Shown one piece after another: positions 62,037 through 64,000 of a stretch of DNA of 64,000 nt. Each line of letters starts with the position of its first letter. Within the stretch, counting starts at the first letter, position 1. The stretch is from Lactobacillus mulieris. GTDB lineage: Bacteria > Bacillota > Bacilli > Lactobacillales > Lactobacillaceae. The notes below the pieces were generated by a model. It was not told the DNA's origin. It saw only the letters and a list, made by a program, of their open reading frames with translations, and did no database searches. Location of the stretch: NCBI RefSeq assembly GCF_007095465.1, contig NZ_SDGL01000011.1, positions 1 through 64,000 of the forward strand. Direction: 5' to 3'. The translations under genes and the position numbers were made by a program.

Positions 62037-62128
62037 TTACTAGCTAAATAGTAAAGAAAAAAGTAAATATAATCTAAAAATTGTATTTGCTAAAAATATT
62101 ATTGAATTTATATTGTATTCTCTATACC

Positions 62129-62161
62129 TAAAAAGCCACTCTCCAATTACGGTGAGTGGCT
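62129..62161 (-). terminator. pepX terminator
   Basis: On the minus strand, AGCCACTC / GAGTGGCT followed by five T. It lies about 150-180 bp past the pepX stop. Confidence 0.78.
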
Positions 62162-62178
62162 CTGATTTAGGAATAAGT

Positions 62179-62304
62179 GGACGTCTTTCCTATAAAGAAT
62201 ACAGGCAAGTGTCCGCGTATTAGAATACTATATTTATATCATTTTCGCAATAAAATATATTGATATATTAATAAATTTACAGAAAATAAGCATAAATTTA
62301 TTAA
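62179..62304 (-). other. two stem-loops in the pepX 3' untranslated region
   Basis: Between the pepX stop and its terminator lie a 12-bp perfect inverted repeat (62268-62279 with 62293-62304, TTAATAAATTTA type, 13-nt loop) and an imperfect hairpin GGACGTCTTTCCT / AGGCAAGTGTCC (62179-62214). With the terminator this makes three successive stems. No gene is seen in 61965-62308. Confidence 0.6.
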
Positions 62305-62308
62305 TAGT

Positions 62309-64000
62309 TTATTTCTGCCAGAAAGATAATTCACTGTGGGCTAAATCAATAGTATAAGTTTCTTCTTCTAATGGACGCTTAGTCATTGCTTGGTCAGTTG
62401 AATAAACAATTAATGCTAATCGACTGCCTCGTGGCATCTTGTAGTAAGTTGGTTGAAGTAAAAAGTCTAAATAGACCATTTGATTAGCCTCTATCTGGCT
62501 TGGATGTTTCATGTCTTGATAGTTTTGTAAGTTCATATGGCCTTTACAGATTAACTTAGCTTTTGTTTCTTTATCTGGCATAAACTCTTGCAAGGTATCA
62601 ACACCGAAGCGATAACCTAATTCTTGACCACCAGGCATAATGAATTTGGGTGTGGCAGTTAGGCGTTTACGCTTGCCCAGTTCAACTAAGGCACAAGATA
62701 ATTGCCCTTTAGCTAGACTTGCACTAACGCGAATGCGGACACGCGGACGGCCATTGATGGTAATCGGGTGTGCATATTCATCGCTAGTGAAGCGGAGGCT
62801 GGCTTTAGTCCATTTTTCTTCTCCACAAATAAATTGATATTCCCAGGCTGATTCAGAAATTTTAGCTGCTTTAAATTCTTTGCCACCAAGGTCGGTAAAG
62901 GATTTTTTAGTGTGGCCTGGAAGGTTTTTATTTAAAGTCATATCATCATTTAAGAAGTAAACCGTTTCATTACCATCATCTGTCCAATTTTCTTCTTCAT
63001 GCCAAGTGTCGGCCTCTAAGTTGTCTTGAATCATTACTTTTGGCCATTGAGTAAGTGCTCCATTTTCAATATTAAGGAGTTCATGAACAAACCATAAGTT
63101 CATTAAGTCTGTAAAGTCAATTGAAACTAAGTTGTTCATATTATAGTGAGGACCTTGATGTAAGAAAAGGTGAGAGGCAATTGGTAATTTAGAAACTTTT
63201 TGCCAAAGTTTGTAAACATTTTTAGGTTTAACATTCCAGTCATTAAGTCCATGGACACTGATAAATGAGCATTTGATGCCATCAGTGTGGTGGCGGTAGT
63301 TTCTAGCTTCCCAGAAATCTGAATATTGCCCCGTGGTTCGATCACTCTTAGCTAATAAATCTTTTTGCATTTGGTCATATTTTGCTTGGACCTTAAGACG
63401 ACTGCCAGCATCCCCAAGATTAGATTGACATGTTTCAGCTAGTAAATCTAAATCTTCTCCTTGGCAAGCTTCTGGAGCGACAACTAGACCGTGTTCACGA
63501 TAGTAATCATACCAAGATGAAATGGCAGCTTCAGAAACAACTGTTTTAAGTCCTGCAACGCCAGTTGTTGCAATTGCAATTTGTAAAGTACCAAGGTAAG
63601 AACGACCAGTCATTCCGACATTGCCGTTGCACCAGTCAGCCTTAATTTCAGTTTGACGGCTGCGGTCAGTATAGGCAATGCGGTCGCCATGAAGCCATTC
63701 AATGATTTCTTTGGCACTTTCAGTTTCTTCTGGTGCCCCTGTAATTCTTAAACCATCGCTACCACGGGTACCAATTGCGCCAGCATAAACATTAGCTAAT
63801 CCGCGAGCCAGCATATATTCATTTAAGGTGTAAGCGGCTTTGTGAACTGCTTCTTCACTAGCTTGACTAGTATCTCCACTTGGCTTTTTAGCAGGGACGG
63901 TCGGCATTGCCTTGTATTGTGGGTTAGACCAAGAACTTGCATCACTTAAATTTTCATCAACATTGTGGTTGCGTTTAACGTTGTCAATAATTCCGCCAAA
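62309..64000 (-). CDS. pepX: Xaa-Pro dipeptidyl-peptidase PepX, C-terminal part
   Basis: The last 563 residues of a serine peptidase (family S15) that removes X-Pro dipeptides from peptide N-termini, important for casein-type peptides. The frame is open to the window edge ([20 protein letters not shown]...), so the ATG at 63907 is internal and the true start lies beyond 64000; full proteins are near 790 aa. Catalytic Ser is in MTGRSYLG, Asp in [10 protein letters not shown] and His in HQGPHYNM. The C-terminal beta domain ends the protein. Cytoplasmic, with no signal expected. Confidence 0.94.
   Translation of the reverse strand, partial: FGGIIDNVKRNHNVDENLSDASSWSNPQYKAMPTVPAKKPSGDTSQASEEAVHKAAYTLNEYMLARGLANVYAGAIGTRGSDGLRITGAPEETESAKEIIEWLHGDRIAYTDRSRQTEIKADWCNGNVGMTGRSYLGTLQIAIATTGVAGLKTVVSEAAISSWYDYYREHGLVVAPEACQGEDLDLLAETCQSNLGDAGSRLKVQAKYDQMQKDLLAKSDRTTGQYSDFWEARNYRHHTDGIKCSFISVHGLNDWNVKPKNVYKLWQKVSKLPIASHLFLHQGPHYNMNNLVSIDFTDLMNLWFVHELLNIENGALTQWPKVMIQDNLEADTWHEEENWTDDGNETVYFLNDDMTLNKNLPGHTKKSFTDLGGKEFKAAKISESAWEYQFICGEEKWTKASLRFTSDEYAHPITINGRPRVRIRVSASLAKGQLSCALVELGKRKRLTATPKFIMPGGQELGYRFGVDTLQEFMPDKETKAKLICKGHMNLQNYQDMKHPSQIEANQMVYLDFLLQPTYYKMPRGSRLALIVYSTDQAMTKRPLEEETYTIDLAHSELSFWQK

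Overview
The window is low-GC, AT-rich Firmicute chromosome. The gene content and protein sequences match the Lactobacillus acidophilus group (LafA/LafB glycolipid enzymes, PepO, PepX, DUF3042, tRNA clusters behind an rRNA operon). L. gasseri or L. johnsonii is my best guess from memory; no database was searched. Nearly everything is ordinary chromosomal core. I see no prophage, insertion sequence, CRISPR array, restriction system or conjugative module.

Layout. 1-1493: the 3' end of a 5S rRNA and 16 tRNA genes, the tail of an rRNA operon. 1586-5458: a lipid kinase (minus) and a YhgE/Pip membrane protein (plus). 5660-6582: ten more tRNA genes with their own promoter; an fMet-Asp-Phe block occurs in both clusters. 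6686-12065: glycolipid and lipoteichoic acid genes (lafA, lafB, a flippase-like protein, an LtaS-type synthase). 12162-20407: murC, then the replication and repair run polA-mutM-coaE-nrdR-dnaB-dnaI, followed by pepO. 22400-25973: thrS behind a T-box, and infC-rpmI-rplT behind a structured leader with a rare AUA start. 26207-28803: adhE, broken by a one-base frameshift. 28891-33811: the yqeG-yqeH-nadD-yqeK-rsfS-tmcAL-yceD ribosome and NAD operon. 33986-39718: two two-component systems, the second in one operon with an ABC-2 exporter (same order as B. subtilis yvfRSTU). 39753-46635: yidC, acyP, an rRNA/tRNA methyltransferase, an HxlR regulator, T-box pheST and greA. 46701-54000: YfhO, a class B PBP, rpmG, 5-formyl-THF cyclo-ligase, rhomboid, YqgQ, rhodanese and DUF3042. 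54043-57794: miaA, a YnbB-like PLP enzyme and glnA. 57850-64000: a nucleoside phosphorylase, a BMP lipoprotein, a short 39-bp-period repeat array, an MFS transporter, an unknown membrane protein and the C-terminal part of pepX (cut by the window edge).

How it works together. Most of the window serves translation (tRNAs, three ribosomal proteins, IF3, two tRNA synthetases, assembly GTPase, silencing factor, tRNA modification) and envelope building (glycolipid, LTA, PBP, MurC, YidC). Regulation visible in the DNA includes two T-boxes, an IF3/L20-type leader, two cre-like sites, a Rex-like site and several inverted repeats at promoters.

The least ordinary observations are the adhE frameshift under a Rex/cre-like promoter, the 39-bp-period repeats at 59994-60096, the long structured 3' region of pepX, a probably leaderless 5-formyl-THF cyclo-ligase gene, and the fMet-Asp-Phe direct repeats that bracket the dagK-yhgE segment. 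I found no convincing wholly new system.
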